Source: CAVUWL01 sp963700105 (GTDB lineage: Bacteria > Actinomycetota > Thermoleophilia > Solirubrobacterales > 70-9). From it: a stretch of DNA of 64,000 bases. Numbering within the stretch: the first letter of the stretch is position 1; the number at the start of each line of letters is the position of its first letter. Location: the NCBI GenBank assembly GCA_963700105.1, contig CAVOWL010000002.1, positions 186,001 through 250,000 on the forward strand, given 5' to 3'. The translations under genes and the position numbers were made by a program. The notes under the pieces are model-generated. The model was not told the origin of the DNA. It ran no database searches and saw only the letters and a list, made by a program, of their open reading frames with translations. This document shows positions 40,114 through 48,950 of the stretch, piece after piece.

Positions 40114-42846
40114 CTAATTGCGGCTGGTGGAACCGCCGGCGTGCTTACCGTGATCAGCACCCGCCCCTGGCTTGGTGCTCGGCAGCGAATGCTTCGAAGG
40201 CCGGCTGGGGACCTTTGGGTCTTGGATCTGTCCGAGCCGCTTGATCAGTCGGCTCCACTTTTCGGGCGATAGCTGACCGAGCTCTGGGTTAAGCGTGCTC
40301 GGACCGCCGATGCTGGAAAGGAAGTTCGCCATCTTGTGGCCCCAGACCGTTTCGACTCCCTCGGTGTATTCGGCGTGGCTGAGGGGGACACCGGCGCTGT
40401 TCGCGAAGCCCATCTCAATCGATCCGCCGGGAACAAAGACGCCGATCTGCTGCCCAGCGGAGACCCGCTGCCCGGCTCGGACCGTGGCCCTGATTCCCTC
40501 ATAGACGTAGATCACCTGACCAGCCCGCGATCCGTCGAGTAGTTGGTAGAGGACACCGCCTCCTTCCGGCCAACCCGGTGCCCCTGTTTGCAGGATCTGA
40601 GCGTCGCCGACCGCCTCAATTGGGCCGGTGCCGGTGAAGTCAACTCCCTGGTCGATGCGCCCTGTGGTCGCGTTTAGGAACGGGCTTACGTATTCGTTGC
40701 CAAACGATGGGTAGTAGGAAATCTGGACATCACGGGTCTCAGCTGGCGCCGCGGTGTTGATCGGGCCGGGCAGGTTGTCGCGAGAGATGACCTGATCGGG
40801 GTGCATCGTCCCCTGCAGGCGAAGTACGGTTTTGATCATCGAGTTGGTCAGGCTTCCCCGGCCCTGGTGTCCAGCGACTGGGACGCCATCGATGGCGGAG
40901 ATACCCACGGTGTCGGGGCTGGCGTGTTTGTTGGCCTGGGCAGCACTTAGCCCCCTGGCGCTGCAATCCAGCGAGGAGACCTTCAAGCGGTAGCCCTCTT
41001 TGACGACGTACTCCAGTAAGGCCAGCACGCGTCGATCGACTTGGCCGGTGGCGACCTGGTGCCGACCGCAGGGGTGAATCGAGAGGTGGCGGTCGGCGAG
41101 CACCCGCTTTTGCAGGGCCTGCTTGGGGAGCAGCAAGACGCCTCCCACCCCGAGGCTGCGAGAGAAGGGATTCTTGCCGTCGGCCCGGTAAATCGCGGTG
41201 GCTTCAAGCAGCTTCCAGCCGTCGAGAATCGGCTTGGGATTGATCTGGGGGGCACCGGGCCCAGACGGCCTGATTGCGAAGTTGATGTGAGGACTGGTGC
41301 CCGCGCTGGCGGGCCCCATCCGCGCGATAACGGTGCCGGCGACTACGCGTGCTCCAACCGTCAGGGGCAGATGGGAGCTGGGCAGGGGCCTGGCCGGCGG
41401 GGCGGCCGGCGGGCTGACCTGTTGGGCGGCGCGGTGGGGCTGGCGGTTGGGAAGGGCGAAGAGCCGCGGCCGCAGGTTCTGGGTGTTCAGCAGTGGTTGA
41501 CTCTTGCCGTTGGGGGTGATGACCCCGCCGCGCGATCGGACGATCTGGCCCAGTTCCGCGTAGGTGTAGCGATTGCCGTAGTCATCCTCTAAGACGATGA
41601 ACTTGCCGAGTCGCCGCGAGTCCCCGACGGCCTTGATCACACCGTCGTTGACGGCGACGACCGGGGCACCCTGCTGGGAAAAGATGTTGATCCCGCGACG
41701 GGTCGGGGAGGAGCTGATCACGGCGGCGCTGGCGGCGGCGGATTTATGGGATCCAGGCGTCGCGTTTCGGAGCGCTTCGCGGGTCGAGATTTCGTTGGCG
41801 TAGCGGGAGGTGGCGGCGACCGGGAAGTGGGCACCCTCCGTCAGGCCCGTGAGTGAGCCGACCAGGTTTTCTGGCAGCTTTCCGTAGGCGCGGGCATAGG
41901 TGAGCACCTCCTGCGCGTACCAGCTCGCGTGGTTATAGGCGAGCACCGCGTTGTAGAGGTTGTGGCTGCCTCCGGCGGCGTGCAGGTAGTTGGCGGCCGA
42001 GCAGATCGCATCGACCGGGTTGTAGGGGTCTTTGCGACCATCGCCATTGGCGTCGACCCCCCAGGTCGCCCAGGTCGAGGGCAAAAACTGCATCCAGCCC
42101 TCTGCGCCGGCGCTGGAGACGTTCAGGTCGGTGCCAAAGTTCGTCTCAATTTTATTGATTGCAGCGAGCACCTCCCAGGGAATCCCGTACTGGGTGCCGC
42201 AGGCCTGATAGATCGGCAACAGGAAGGGCGGGATCTGAAAGGAATTGATGACGAAGTTGGGAACGCCGATCGGCGCAGGGCCAAAGGTCGCGATGGTTGT
42301 CGATGGATTGGCGGGCGTGGGGGAGCCGCCGCTGGTAAACAGCGAGCCGCCGTTGCTGGATTCAGGTTGTTCTTGTTCGCCGCCGGTGGCGCTTGGGAAA
42401 CCGAGGCCGCCGTTGGAAACTTCGCCTTCGCCAGCTTCGCCCCGGGCGTGCTTGCGGTGGCGGGCACCCTTGTGGTGCTTGGTTTTGACGTGGTTGCCGT
42501 CGATCGCCGCGCCGACCTGAACCGAGCCGCCGGCGCTCGCTTCAGAGGGAGGTTCGGCGCTGGGGGTGGTCGTCGTCGGAGTGGCGGGCGGAGTGGTCGG
42601 TTCGCTGGCCTTTTCTGCTGCTGGCTGGCTGGCGCACTTGGGTTCGGTGATTTCGATCAGAGCGCCGTCAGCACCGACTTCCTTGGAACAGGCTGGAGCT
42701 GCGGCAGGAGTCGGCGTCGTCGCTGGGGTGGTGAGCAGCGTCGCTTCGGAGCCACTTTGTGGATCGGCTCCGGCCATGCCGACGCCAAGCGCCGTCGCGG
42801 CGCAGAAGCTGGCCAGAGCAATGGTCAGTGCGAGCTTGTATCTCAT
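40114..42846 (-). CDS. Lytic transglycosylase with two degenerate LytM (M23)-like regions
   Basis: This 910-residue secreted protein has a signal peptide (residues about 6-26), then a 170-residue low-complexity Thr/Pro/His/Gly region. Next is a soluble-lytic-transglycosylase domain (about 200-340) with the catalytic Glu in AAINKIETNFG and the fold markers GAEGWMQFLPSTWATWG and YNPVDAICSAANYLH. Two peptidase-M23-like stretches follow: about 395-560 (GINIFSQQGAPVVAVNDG, SPHINFAIRP) and about 735-850 (GVDFTGTGPIEAVG, GGSIEMGFA). Neither keeps the full HxxxD/HxH zinc set, so they look like non-catalytic binding or activator domains. It should cut glycan strands in peptidoglycan. Confidence 0.88.
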   Translation of the reverse strand: MRYKLALTIALASFCAATALGVGMAGADPQSGSEATLLTTPATTPTPAAAPACSKEVGADGALIEITEPKCASQPAAEKASEPTTPPATPTTTTPSAEPPSEASAGGSVQVGAAIDGNHVKTKHHKGARHRKHARGEAGEGEVSNGGLGFPSATGGEQEQPESSNGGSLFTSGGSPTPANPSTTIATFGPAPIGVPNFVINSFQIPPFLLPIYQACGTQYGIPWEVLAAINKIETNFGTDLNVSSAGAEGWMQFLPSTWATWGVDANGDGRKDPYNPVDAICSAANYLHAAGGSHNLYNAVLAYNHASWYAQEVLTYARAYGKLPENLVGSLTGLTEGAHFPVAATSRYANEISTREALRNATPGSHKSAAASAAVISSSPTRRGINIFSQQGAPVVAVNDGVIKAVGDSRRLGKFIVLEDDYGNRYTYAELGQIVRSRGGVITPNGKSQPLLNTQNLRPRLFALPNRQPHRAAQQVSPPAAPPARPLPSSHLPLTVGARVVAGTVIARMGPASAGTSPHINFAIRPSGPGAPQINPKPILDGWKLLEATAIYRADGKNPFSRSLGVGGVLLLPKQALQKRVLADRHLSIHPCGRHQVATGQVDRRVLALLEYVVKEGYRLKVSSLDCSARGLSAAQANKHASPDTVGISAIDGVPVAGHQGRGSLTNSMIKTVLRLQGTMHPDQVISRDNLPGPINTAAPAETRDVQISYYPSFGNEYVSPFLNATTGRIDQGVDFTGTGPIEAVGDAQILQTGAPGWPEGGGVLYQLLDGSRAGQVIYVYEGIRATVRAGQRVSAGQQIGVFVPGGSIEMGFANSAGVPLSHAEYTEGVETVWGHKMANFLSSIGGPSTLNPELGQLSPEKWSRLIKRLGQIQDPKVPSRPSKHSLPSTKPGAGADHGKHAGGSTSRN

Positions 42847-43046
42847 CCCAAGGCGCCTCGGTACCTGGTGTCACGGAGAGTGCATCCCCTGTCCGCTTCC
42901 TCCCCGCGCAACAGGCTCGCCCACGCTACTTGCTGGGATCGGGGCATGCAATGGCTTTTGCCGCCCCCCAACAAGGCCTTAATCAACGTTCGTTCTATGG
43001 TCATAGAGCTGGGGCGCAGGATCTCAGCCGCTCCGGATGCGCCCGT

Positions 43047-43052
43047 TAAGCT
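43047..43052 (+). promoter_or_regulatory. Candidate -10 box (TAAGCT)
   Basis: The box ends 7 nt before the ATG at 43060. Confidence 0.4.
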
Positions 43053-43059
43053 CAAGTCA

Positions 43060-43389
43060 ATGAGCGCCGAGGAGGACGATCAAGAGGGGCTAAGGGCTCG
43101 CAGCGAGCACGCGCTTGGGGACCTCGCCCAGGCGCTCTTCGATAGTCAAATGCTCGAGAACGCACTGGCTGCGGCCTTTGGGGCGCGCGAGAAGGCACTC
43201 GAGGCCCAGCATGCGGCGATGAGCGCCCTCAACCTTCCCTCGGCTGGAGACCTAGAGCGTTTGGAGCGCCGGCTACGTTCTTTCTCCCATCGCCTCGAGG
43301 ACGTGGAGGAGCAACTTGACGAGATCACGGTGGTTGTTTCAGAACTTCGTCGCCAGGTGGTCAAAGGCGCCAAAACTGGCCAACACTAA
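43060..43389 (+). CDS. Small coiled-coil protein, unknown
   Basis: This 109-residue, strongly charged helical protein has a heptad-rich C-terminal half (DLERLERRLRSFSHRLEDVE, then LDEITVVVSELRRQVV). It looks like an oligomeric scaffold; I do not recognise a family. The ATG at 43060 has a TAAGCT box 7 nt upstream, and the longer upstream frame is antisense to the transglycosylase. It is convergent with the phosphorylase gene 9 bp away. Confidence 0.68.
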   Translation: MSAEEDDQEGLRARSEHALGDLAQALFDSQMLENALAAAFGAREKALEAQHAAMSALNLPSAGDLERLERRLRSFSHRLEDVEEQLDEITVVVSELRRQVVKGAKTGQH

Positions 43390-43398
43390 CCTTCAACT

Positions 43399-44037
43399 TT
43401 AGGTTGATAGTGCAGCCGCGGCAGCGGCGCCAGCGCGCTTTGCCGCCTGCTCAAGTTCCGGATCGAGGATCTGCGCTCCATCGGTCCCCTCCTCGACGAT
43501 TAGTACGGCCGCCGTGGCGATTCCCAACGAGCTGGATCGTGCGAAAACCGTTGCGGTCTGCAGGTCGGCTCCGCTTAGACCGCCAGGGAAAGGCGTCGAG
43601 CGCCGCGCCGGATCGTCGCGACTGAGGATTTTCGCGAAGGCGCTGGAGCTGAGCTGGCCCCGCAGGTTGGCGGTAAGCGCGCGGTCGGGCCGGAACCCCC
43701 CGGCGCTAGAAGCTGCTTCCTCCACTACGAGCAGGTCACCCGGCTTGAGGCTGGGGACGAGCGCCGCGCAGGTTCCAACTCTGATTGCCCGTCGCACCCC
43801 CAGCTCGGCCAGCTCGGCCAGCACGATCGCGGCGCTGGGACCGCCCATCCCGGTTGCCTGAATCGTCAGATCGCCTCCGCCAGGGGTCGCTCCCGTATAT
43901 CCCCACAGGCCGCGTGCGTGGTTGCTCATCTTTGGCGCAAGCAGCAGCTCCTGTGCGAGGAGCAAGGCACGCCCGGGGTCCCCGACAAGTACCGCGTCGC
44001 CGGACACTGCAGATGTGGGGCGAAGTCGCTTGGGCAC
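43399..44037 (-). CDS. Purine/uridine nucleoside phosphorylase (PNP_UDP_1 family)
   Basis: This 212-residue enzyme splits nucleosides with phosphate. DeoD-type features are DAVLVGDPGRALLLAQELL (phosphate-binding), ATGMGGPSAAIVLAELAELG, IRVGTCAALVPSLKPGDLLV and the C-terminal FARSSSLGIATAAVLIV. It is shorter than typical DeoD (about 235 residues), and the usual MET(E/D)/purine-site segment appears changed, so substrate choice is uncertain. GTG start at 44037. It lies apart from tilS-hpt but in the same purine-salvage neighbourhood. Confidence 0.85.
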   Translation of the reverse strand: MPKRLRPTSAVSGDAVLVGDPGRALLLAQELLLAPKMSNHARGLWGYTGATPGGGDLTIQATGMGGPSAAIVLAELAELGVRRAIRVGTCAALVPSLKPGDLLVVEEAASSAGGFRPDRALTANLRGQLSSSAFAKILSRDDPARRSTPFPGGLSGADLQTATVFARSSSLGIATAAVLIVEEGTDGAQILDPELEQAAKRAGAAAAAALST

Positions 44038-44098
44038 GGCCGCTGCGCATCTTGGCAGTCGGCGGCTCCAGGATCCCGGTTAGGTCCCCCCGCCCGGT

Positions 44099-44104
44099 TA
44101 GCCT
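44099..44104 (+). promoter_or_regulatory. Candidate -10 box (TAGCCT)
   Basis: The box ends 9 nt before the ATG at 44114 of the MerR-cyclase gene. Confidence 0.4.
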
Positions 44105-44113
44105 CGAGTTGCG

Positions 44114-45304
44114 ATGGCAGCCGATGAGCCAATTTCACTGAGTGAGGCTTCGCGTCGATCCGGCGTTCCTGCGAGCACTCTTAAACGGTGGGCTGAGGAA
44201 AAGGTGCTGCCGGTTAAAAGAGGACGCTGGACCGCAGCCGCGGCTGCGCAGGCGAGGGTCGTTGCCCGCATGCGGGAGCGGGGACACTCACTTGAAGACC
44301 TAAAGCGAGCGGGTCGGGAGGGACGCCTGGCATTCGGCTTCGCCGAGGAGCTGTTCTTTGGACCCGAGGAGCAGGTCACGGTCGAGGAGGTTGCTGCGGA
44401 GACCGGGCTTGAGCCGGAGCTGATCGAGCGAATCCTGGTAATTCTTGGTACCCCGCTGGGGAGCCAGCGGACGTTGAGCCCCAGCGATGTCGGCGCTTTG
44501 CGCCACTGCGCGCGCGTTCTCGCAGCCGGATTTCCCCTGGTTGCGTTTTTACAGCTCGTCCGCGTTTACGTACAGTCGCTGCGGCGGATCGCCGACGCCG
44601 AGGTTCGCCTCTTTCACCTCTACGTGCACGAGCCGATGATCCGTGATGGAGTGCCCGAGCTCGAGATGGCCGAGGAAATGGGCCAGCTTGCCGGTGACAT
44701 TCTGCCGCTCGCGGCTCCCCTAACCGAGTACTTGCACTCTCGCTATCTGCGCTTCTTCCTCGAGCAAGACGTTGTCGGCCACATGGAGACCGGGCTCGGC
44801 GGGGTATCTGCCGATTTGGGTCAGGTCACGGTCACCTTCTGCTTTATCGACATCACTGGCTTTACCCGCTACACCGAGGAGGAGGGCGATCTGGAGGCCC
44901 TGGATTTGGTCGAGCGATTCGTCGACACGGTCGAGTCGACGTTGCCTCCGGAGGCAACGATCGTCAAGACGATCGGCGATGAGGTGATGGTTGTATCCCC
45001 TGAGTCGGTGTCGCTCACGGAGTGGGCAGTGCGATTCCTTTCGACCTTTTCCGAGCGGCCGCGGCCGCGGGTTGGCATCCACTGCGGCGAGGCCGTTTAT
45101 CGGGACGGTGACTATTTCGGCGGGCAGGTCAACCTGGCTCACCGGGTCGTGAGTCGAGCCCAGGCGGGAGAGGTGCTCGTGACCGACCGGGTGGTGGAGG
45201 CAATCGATGAACGTGAGGGTCTTGAGCTCGAACCGATCGGCGAGGTGCGATTGAAGGGATTTCCCACGCCGACGCCACTGTTCACCGTCCGCGCGAAGGC
45301 CTAG
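44114..45304 (+). CDS. MerR-type HTH fused to class III adenylyl cyclase
   Basis: This 396-residue fusion has three parts. Residues 6-70 are a MerR-like helix-turn-helix (LSEASRRSGVPASTLKRWAE). Residues 80-215 resemble the Rv1264-type autoinhibitory regulatory domain (VTVEEVAAETGLEPELIERI, then FLQLVRVYVQSLRRIADAEV). Residues 235-396 are a class III cyclase: metal Asp in FIDITGFT and IGDEVMVV, the adenine Lys in VKTIGDE, the Asp in GDYFGGQV and the transition-state Asn/Arg in VNLAHRV. All catalytic residues are present, so it should make cAMP. It may sense pH, as Rv1264 does, and may bind DNA (inference). TAGCCT lies 9 nt upstream. Confidence 0.9.
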   Translation: MAADEPISLSEASRRSGVPASTLKRWAEEKVLPVKRGRWTAAAAAQARVVARMRERGHSLEDLKRAGREGRLAFGFAEELFFGPEEQVTVEEVAAETGLEPELIERILVILGTPLGSQRTLSPSDVGALRHCARVLAAGFPLVAFLQLVRVYVQSLRRIADAEVRLFHLYVHEPMIRDGVPELEMAEEMGQLAGDILPLAAPLTEYLHSRYLRFFLEQDVVGHMETGLGGVSADLGQVTVTFCFIDITGFTRYTEEEGDLEALDLVERFVDTVESTLPPEATIVKTIGDEVMVVSPESVSLTEWAVRFLSTFSERPRPRVGIHCGEAVYRDGDYFGGQVNLAHRVVSRAQAGEVLVTDRVVEAIDEREGLELEPIGEVRLKGFPTPTPLFTVRAKA

Positions 45305-45334
45305 GCAGTCGACCCCGCAGCCACGATCACTACC

Positions 45335-45340
45335 TAGACT
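45335..45340 (+). promoter_or_regulatory. Candidate -10 box (TAGACT) for tilS
   Basis: The box ends 7 nt before the ATG at 45348; a GTG at 45345 is the only other start close by. Confidence 0.5.
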
Positions 45341-45347
45341 GAGCGTG

Positions 45348-46289
45348 ATGGAGAGCGACCGCATGCTCGAAGAGGTGCGGAGGGCAGGATTGATTCCGCC
45401 TGGGGAGGCAGTAATAGCCTTGATCTCGGGCGGCCGGGATTCTGTCTGCCTGCTCGATCTACTCGTGCGTATCGTCGGTGGGGCTCAGGTCACCGCCTTG
45501 CACGTCAACTACGGTTTGCGCGCCGGGTCCAGCGAAGATGAGCGTCATTGCGCCGCTTTGTGTGAACAGCTCGGCGCTCGTTTGGAGGTCGAACACCCAA
45601 AGCGCCCGCCGGGAGCCGGGAACCTGCAGGCTTGGGCACGCGAGGCCCGTTACGGCGGAGCGGCGCGGCTGGCGCTGCAAAAGGGAGCCAGGATTGCAAG
45701 TGGTCACACCGCCGATGATCAGGTCGAGACGATCCTGTACCGACTGGCCTCCTCACCGAGTCGGCGGGCGCTATTGGGGATGCGTACAAAGGACGGGCGC
45801 CTGGTTCGACCCCTGCTTGGCTTTAGCCGTGATCAGACCACGGCCTACTGTGAGGGCAGGGGCCTGCGCTGGCGGGAGGATCCGACCAATTCCGAGCCAA
45901 CCTATGCCCGAAATCGCGTCCGCCACGAATTGATCCCAGCCCTAACGGCGATCCACCCAGCGGCAGCGGCGAACGTCTTGCGCACCGCGGAGCTACTTCG
46001 CGCCGAGGCCGAGGTCCTCGATGCGATTGTCGGCGCTGAGCTCGACGGTTCAAATGGGGGAGCGAGGGGCCGGATTGAGCTGGAGCGGTTGGTCGAGCTG
46101 GGACCGGCGCTGGGGCGGCTGGTGGTGCAAAGGCTCGCCGATGACGCAGCCGGGCGCCCCGTCGCCGGCGCGGCTCGCCACGCCGAGGATGTTGCGGCGT
46201 TGCGCCGGACGGGCGTCGCAAGGCTCGACCTCGGCGGCGGCGTCCGCGCGGTCGTCGAGCGCGGGGTGCTTCGGGCCGAGCTCGCCTAG
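45348..46289 (+). CDS. tilS: tRNA(Ile)-lysidine synthase
   Basis: This 313-residue ATP-pyrophosphatase modifies the CAU anticodon wobble base of tRNA-Ile2 to lysidine. The PP-loop is ISGGRDSVCLLDLL, followed by GHTADDQVETILYRL and the signature RWREDPTNSEPTYARNRVRH. It is the first gene of the tilS-hpt-ftsH-fol cluster typical of actinobacteria. The length is that of the short form without the extra C-terminal domains. The start is ATG 45348 or GTG 45345. Confidence 0.94.
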   Translation: MESDRMLEEVRRAGLIPPGEAVIALISGGRDSVCLLDLLVRIVGGAQVTALHVNYGLRAGSSEDERHCAALCEQLGARLEVEHPKRPPGAGNLQAWAREARYGGAARLALQKGARIASGHTADDQVETILYRLASSPSRRALLGMRTKDGRLVRPLLGFSRDQTTAYCEGRGLRWREDPTNSEPTYARNRVRHELIPALTAIHPAAAANVLRTAELLRAEAEVLDAIVGAELDGSNGGARGRIELERLVELGPALGRLVVQRLADDAAGRPVAGAARHAEDVAALRRTGVARLDLGGGVRAVVERGVLRAELA

Positions 46290-46402
46290 CGGGGTCTGGG
46301 TGAAGCTCGGCGGCTGAGTCTTGGCGAGGGGGAATAGGCTGGTGCGCCCGGGAATCGGAATTGAGCAGGGAGCGAGCGATGATCGATTTCTGATTCCCTG
46401 CG

Positions 46403-46954
46403 GTGGTGAGCGATGACCCAGAGTTCGGCTCAGACCCAGCGATCGGTGAGACCCTCGTCACCGGCGAGGAGCTGCGGCAGCGGATCGCCGCGCTCGGCGC
46501 ACAACTCAGCGATGACTATCGAGACCGGGATCTGTTCATGGTTGGCGTCCTTAAGGGGGCAGTGCTCTTCCTAGCGGATCTGATGCGCAGCCTCACCGTG
46601 CCCTGTGAGATCGACTTCATGGCCGTCTCGAGTTACGGCTCCCAAACGGACTCATCCGGCGTCGTTCGGATCCTCAAGGACCTCGATGCGCCGATTGAGG
46701 GGCGCCACGTTCTGATCGTCGAGGACATCATTGACTCCGGCCTGACCCTGCACTACCTGATGCGAAACCTGCGGGCGCGAAACCCCGCCTCGCTCGAGGT
46801 TTGCGCACTTTTGACCAAGCCCGAACGCCTCCGGGTCGACCTCTCACCGCGCTACGTTGGGTTCGAGATTCCCAATCGCTTTGCGATTGGATACGGCCTC
46901 GACCACGGCCAGCGTTACCGCAACCTCGATTACGTTGCAGCGTTAGGGGTCTGA
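46403..46954 (+). CDS. hpt: Hypoxanthine phosphoribosyltransferase
   Basis: This 183-residue purine-salvage enzyme converts hypoxanthine and guanine to IMP and GMP with PRPP. The PRPP loop is VLIVEDIIDSGLTL, with YGLDHGQRYRNLDYV at the C-terminus and VGVLKGAVLFLADLM near the front. The start is GTG at 46403 or 46406. It lies between tilS and ftsH as in many Gram-positive bacteria. Confidence 0.95.
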   Translation: MVSDDPEFGSDPAIGETLVTGEELRQRIAALGAQLSDDYRDRDLFMVGVLKGAVLFLADLMRSLTVPCEIDFMAVSSYGSQTDSSGVVRILKDLDAPIEGRHVLIVEDIIDSGLTLHYLMRNLRARNPASLEVCALLTKPERLRVDLSPRYVGFEIPNRFAIGYGLDHGQRYRNLDYVAALGV

Positions 46955-46992
46955 GGAGCAAAACTGCCCTGGTACGCTGACTTCTTCCGCTC

Positions 46993-48942
46993 GTGAGGCG
47001 TTTCTTCAAAAGCGCGGCTTTTCCGATCCTCCTGGTGGTGATCCTTGCGTTCATCGCGCAGCGCCTGATCAGCCCCGGCCCGAGCACCGAAGCCCCGTCT
47101 TACAACGAATTGATCAAGCCCAAGACTGGCTTGATCGCTAAGGGCAAGATTGAAGAAGCCTCTGTCAACACGAAGGAAAACTCGCTTGAGATAAAGCGGC
47201 GCGACGGTCAAAGCTTCTCCACCGGGTACCCGCCCAACACCGAGCAGAGCCTGATGAATTCGCTAGTCAGCGCCAATGTGAAGACGATCGTGCACGGCAC
47301 AGGTGGCTCCAGCCTGCTCTCCCTGCTGACCTACATCCTGCCCTTTGTCCTCTTCTTCGGCTTTTGGATCTTCCTCATGAACCAAATGCAAGGCGGCGGC
47401 TCGCGGGTGATGAACTTCGGCAAATCCAAAGCCAAACGGATGTCGGTTGACGCCCCCAAGATCACCTTCCGTGACGTGGCCGGGGTTGATGAGGCCGTCC
47501 AAGAGCTGGAGGAGATCAAGGAATTCCTCGAGAATCCAAAGAAGTTCCAGGCGCTCGGCGCCCGCATCCCGAAGGGCGTTTTGCTCTATGGGCCGCCGGG
47601 CACCGGCAAGACGCTGCTCGCCCGCGCCGTCGCCGGCGAGGCCGGGGTACCGTTTTTCTCGATCTCAGGATCAGATTTCGTTGAGATGTTCGTCGGGGTG
47701 GGAGCCAGTCGCGTCCGTGATCTCTTCGAGCAGGCTAAGCAAAACTCGCCCTGCATCATCTTCATGGACGAGATCGACGCCGTCGGCCGACATCGTGGTG
47801 CCGGAATGGGGGGCGGACACGATGAGCGCGAGCAAACCTTGAACCAGCTCCTGGTTGAAATGGACGGCTTCGAGATGAAGGACAACATCATCTTGATCGC
47901 CGCAACCAACCGCCCAGATATCCTCGATCCGGCGCTGCTTCGCCCCGGCCGATTTGATCGCCAAGTTGTTGTCGATCGTCCCGATCGCAAGGGTCGCAAA
48001 CACATCCTTGAGGTCCATACTCGCGGCAAGCCATTGGCCAAGGAGATCGACCTCGACGTACTGGCGGGTCAGACCCCGGGCTTCACCGGTGCCGATCTCG
48101 CCAACTTGATCAATGAGGCAGCCCTTTTGACCGCACGGCAGGCCCGCCGTGAGATCAGCATGCAAGAGCTCGAGGAGGGGATCATGCGAGTGATCGCCGG
48201 CCCCGAGAAGAAAACTCGTGTGATGTCGGAGAAGGAGCGCCTGATCACCGCCTATCACGAGCTGGGACACGCGATCGTCGGGCACCTTCTGCCCAATTGT
48301 GACCCGGTCCACAAGATTTCGATCATCAGCCGCGGGCAGGCGCTCGGCTACACAATCAGCCTGCCGACCGAGGACAAGTTCCTCACCTCCCGCGCCGAGT
48401 TAACCGACACCATGGCGATGACCCTGGGCGGTCGCGCAGCAGAGGAGATTGTCTTCGGGGAGATCACCACGGGTGCCTCCAACGACCTGGAAAAGGTAAC
48501 CGAGACCGCCAAGCAAATGGTGATGCGATTCGGCATGTCCGAGCGGCTCGGCCCGCGGGTCTTCGGTCACGACCGGGGTCAGCCATTCTTAGGTCGGGAG
48601 TTCTCCTCTGAGCCCGACTACTCCGACGAGATTGCCCGTGAGATCGATGATGAGATCCGCCGCATAGTCGAGGGGGCCCACCAAACCGCGAAGAACCTGC
48701 TCACCGAGAAGCGCGAGGCCTTGGATCGAGTCTCAAAAATCCTCCTGGAGCGCGAGACGATCGATGCCGACCAATTCATGGCTTTGCTAGATGGCAAGTC
48801 TGAAGATGAGGTCTTCTCCGATGATGAGGAGCCGGCCAAGCCCGCCGAGCCCGCCCCAAGGCCGGAGGAGAGGCCACAGCGCGAGGGTGCGCGGCCGATG
48901 CCGCGTCCACGTCCTGGATACGCTGGCGGCGACGCGAGCTGA
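46993..48942 (+). CDS. ftsH: ATP-dependent zinc metalloprotease FtsH
   Basis: This 649-residue membrane protease forms hexamers that extract and degrade membrane and regulatory proteins. Two transmembrane helices (FPILLVVILAFIAQRLI and LLTYILPFVLFFGFWIFLM) flank an external domain. Then come Walker A GPPGTGKTLL, Walker B IIFMDEIDAVG, the SRH and the zinc motif AYHELGHAIV with a downstream Asp/Glu. The C-terminal tail (from about 605) is Pro/Glu-rich. GTG at 46993; TACGCT lies 14 nt upstream and no ribosome site is visible. Confidence 0.97.
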   Translation: MRRFFKSAAFPILLVVILAFIAQRLISPGPSTEAPSYNELIKPKTGLIAKGKIEEASVNTKENSLEIKRRDGQSFSTGYPPNTEQSLMNSLVSANVKTIVHGTGGSSLLSLLTYILPFVLFFGFWIFLMNQMQGGGSRVMNFGKSKAKRMSVDAPKITFRDVAGVDEAVQELEEIKEFLENPKKFQALGARIPKGVLLYGPPGTGKTLLARAVAGEAGVPFFSISGSDFVEMFVGVGASRVRDLFEQAKQNSPCIIFMDEIDAVGRHRGAGMGGGHDEREQTLNQLLVEMDGFEMKDNIILIAATNRPDILDPALLRPGRFDRQVVVDRPDRKGRKHILEVHTRGKPLAKEIDLDVLAGQTPGFTGADLANLINEAALLTARQARREISMQELEEGIMRVIAGPEKKTRVMSEKERLITAYHELGHAIVGHLLPNCDPVHKISIISRGQALGYTISLPTEDKFLTSRAELTDTMAMTLGGRAAEEIVFGEITTGASNDLEKVTETAKQMVMRFGMSERLGPRVFGHDRGQPFLGREFSSEPDYSDEIAREIDDEIRRIVEGAHQTAKNLLTEKREALDRVSKILLERETIDADQFMALLDGKSEDEVFSDDEEPAKPAEPAPRPEERPQREGARPMPRPRPGYAGGDAS

Positions 48943-48950
48943 GTCTTTCT

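Noticed and set aside
41929..43389. 486-codon plus-strand frame
   Set aside because: Only the last 109 codons form a plausible protein; the rest is antisense to the transglycosylase.
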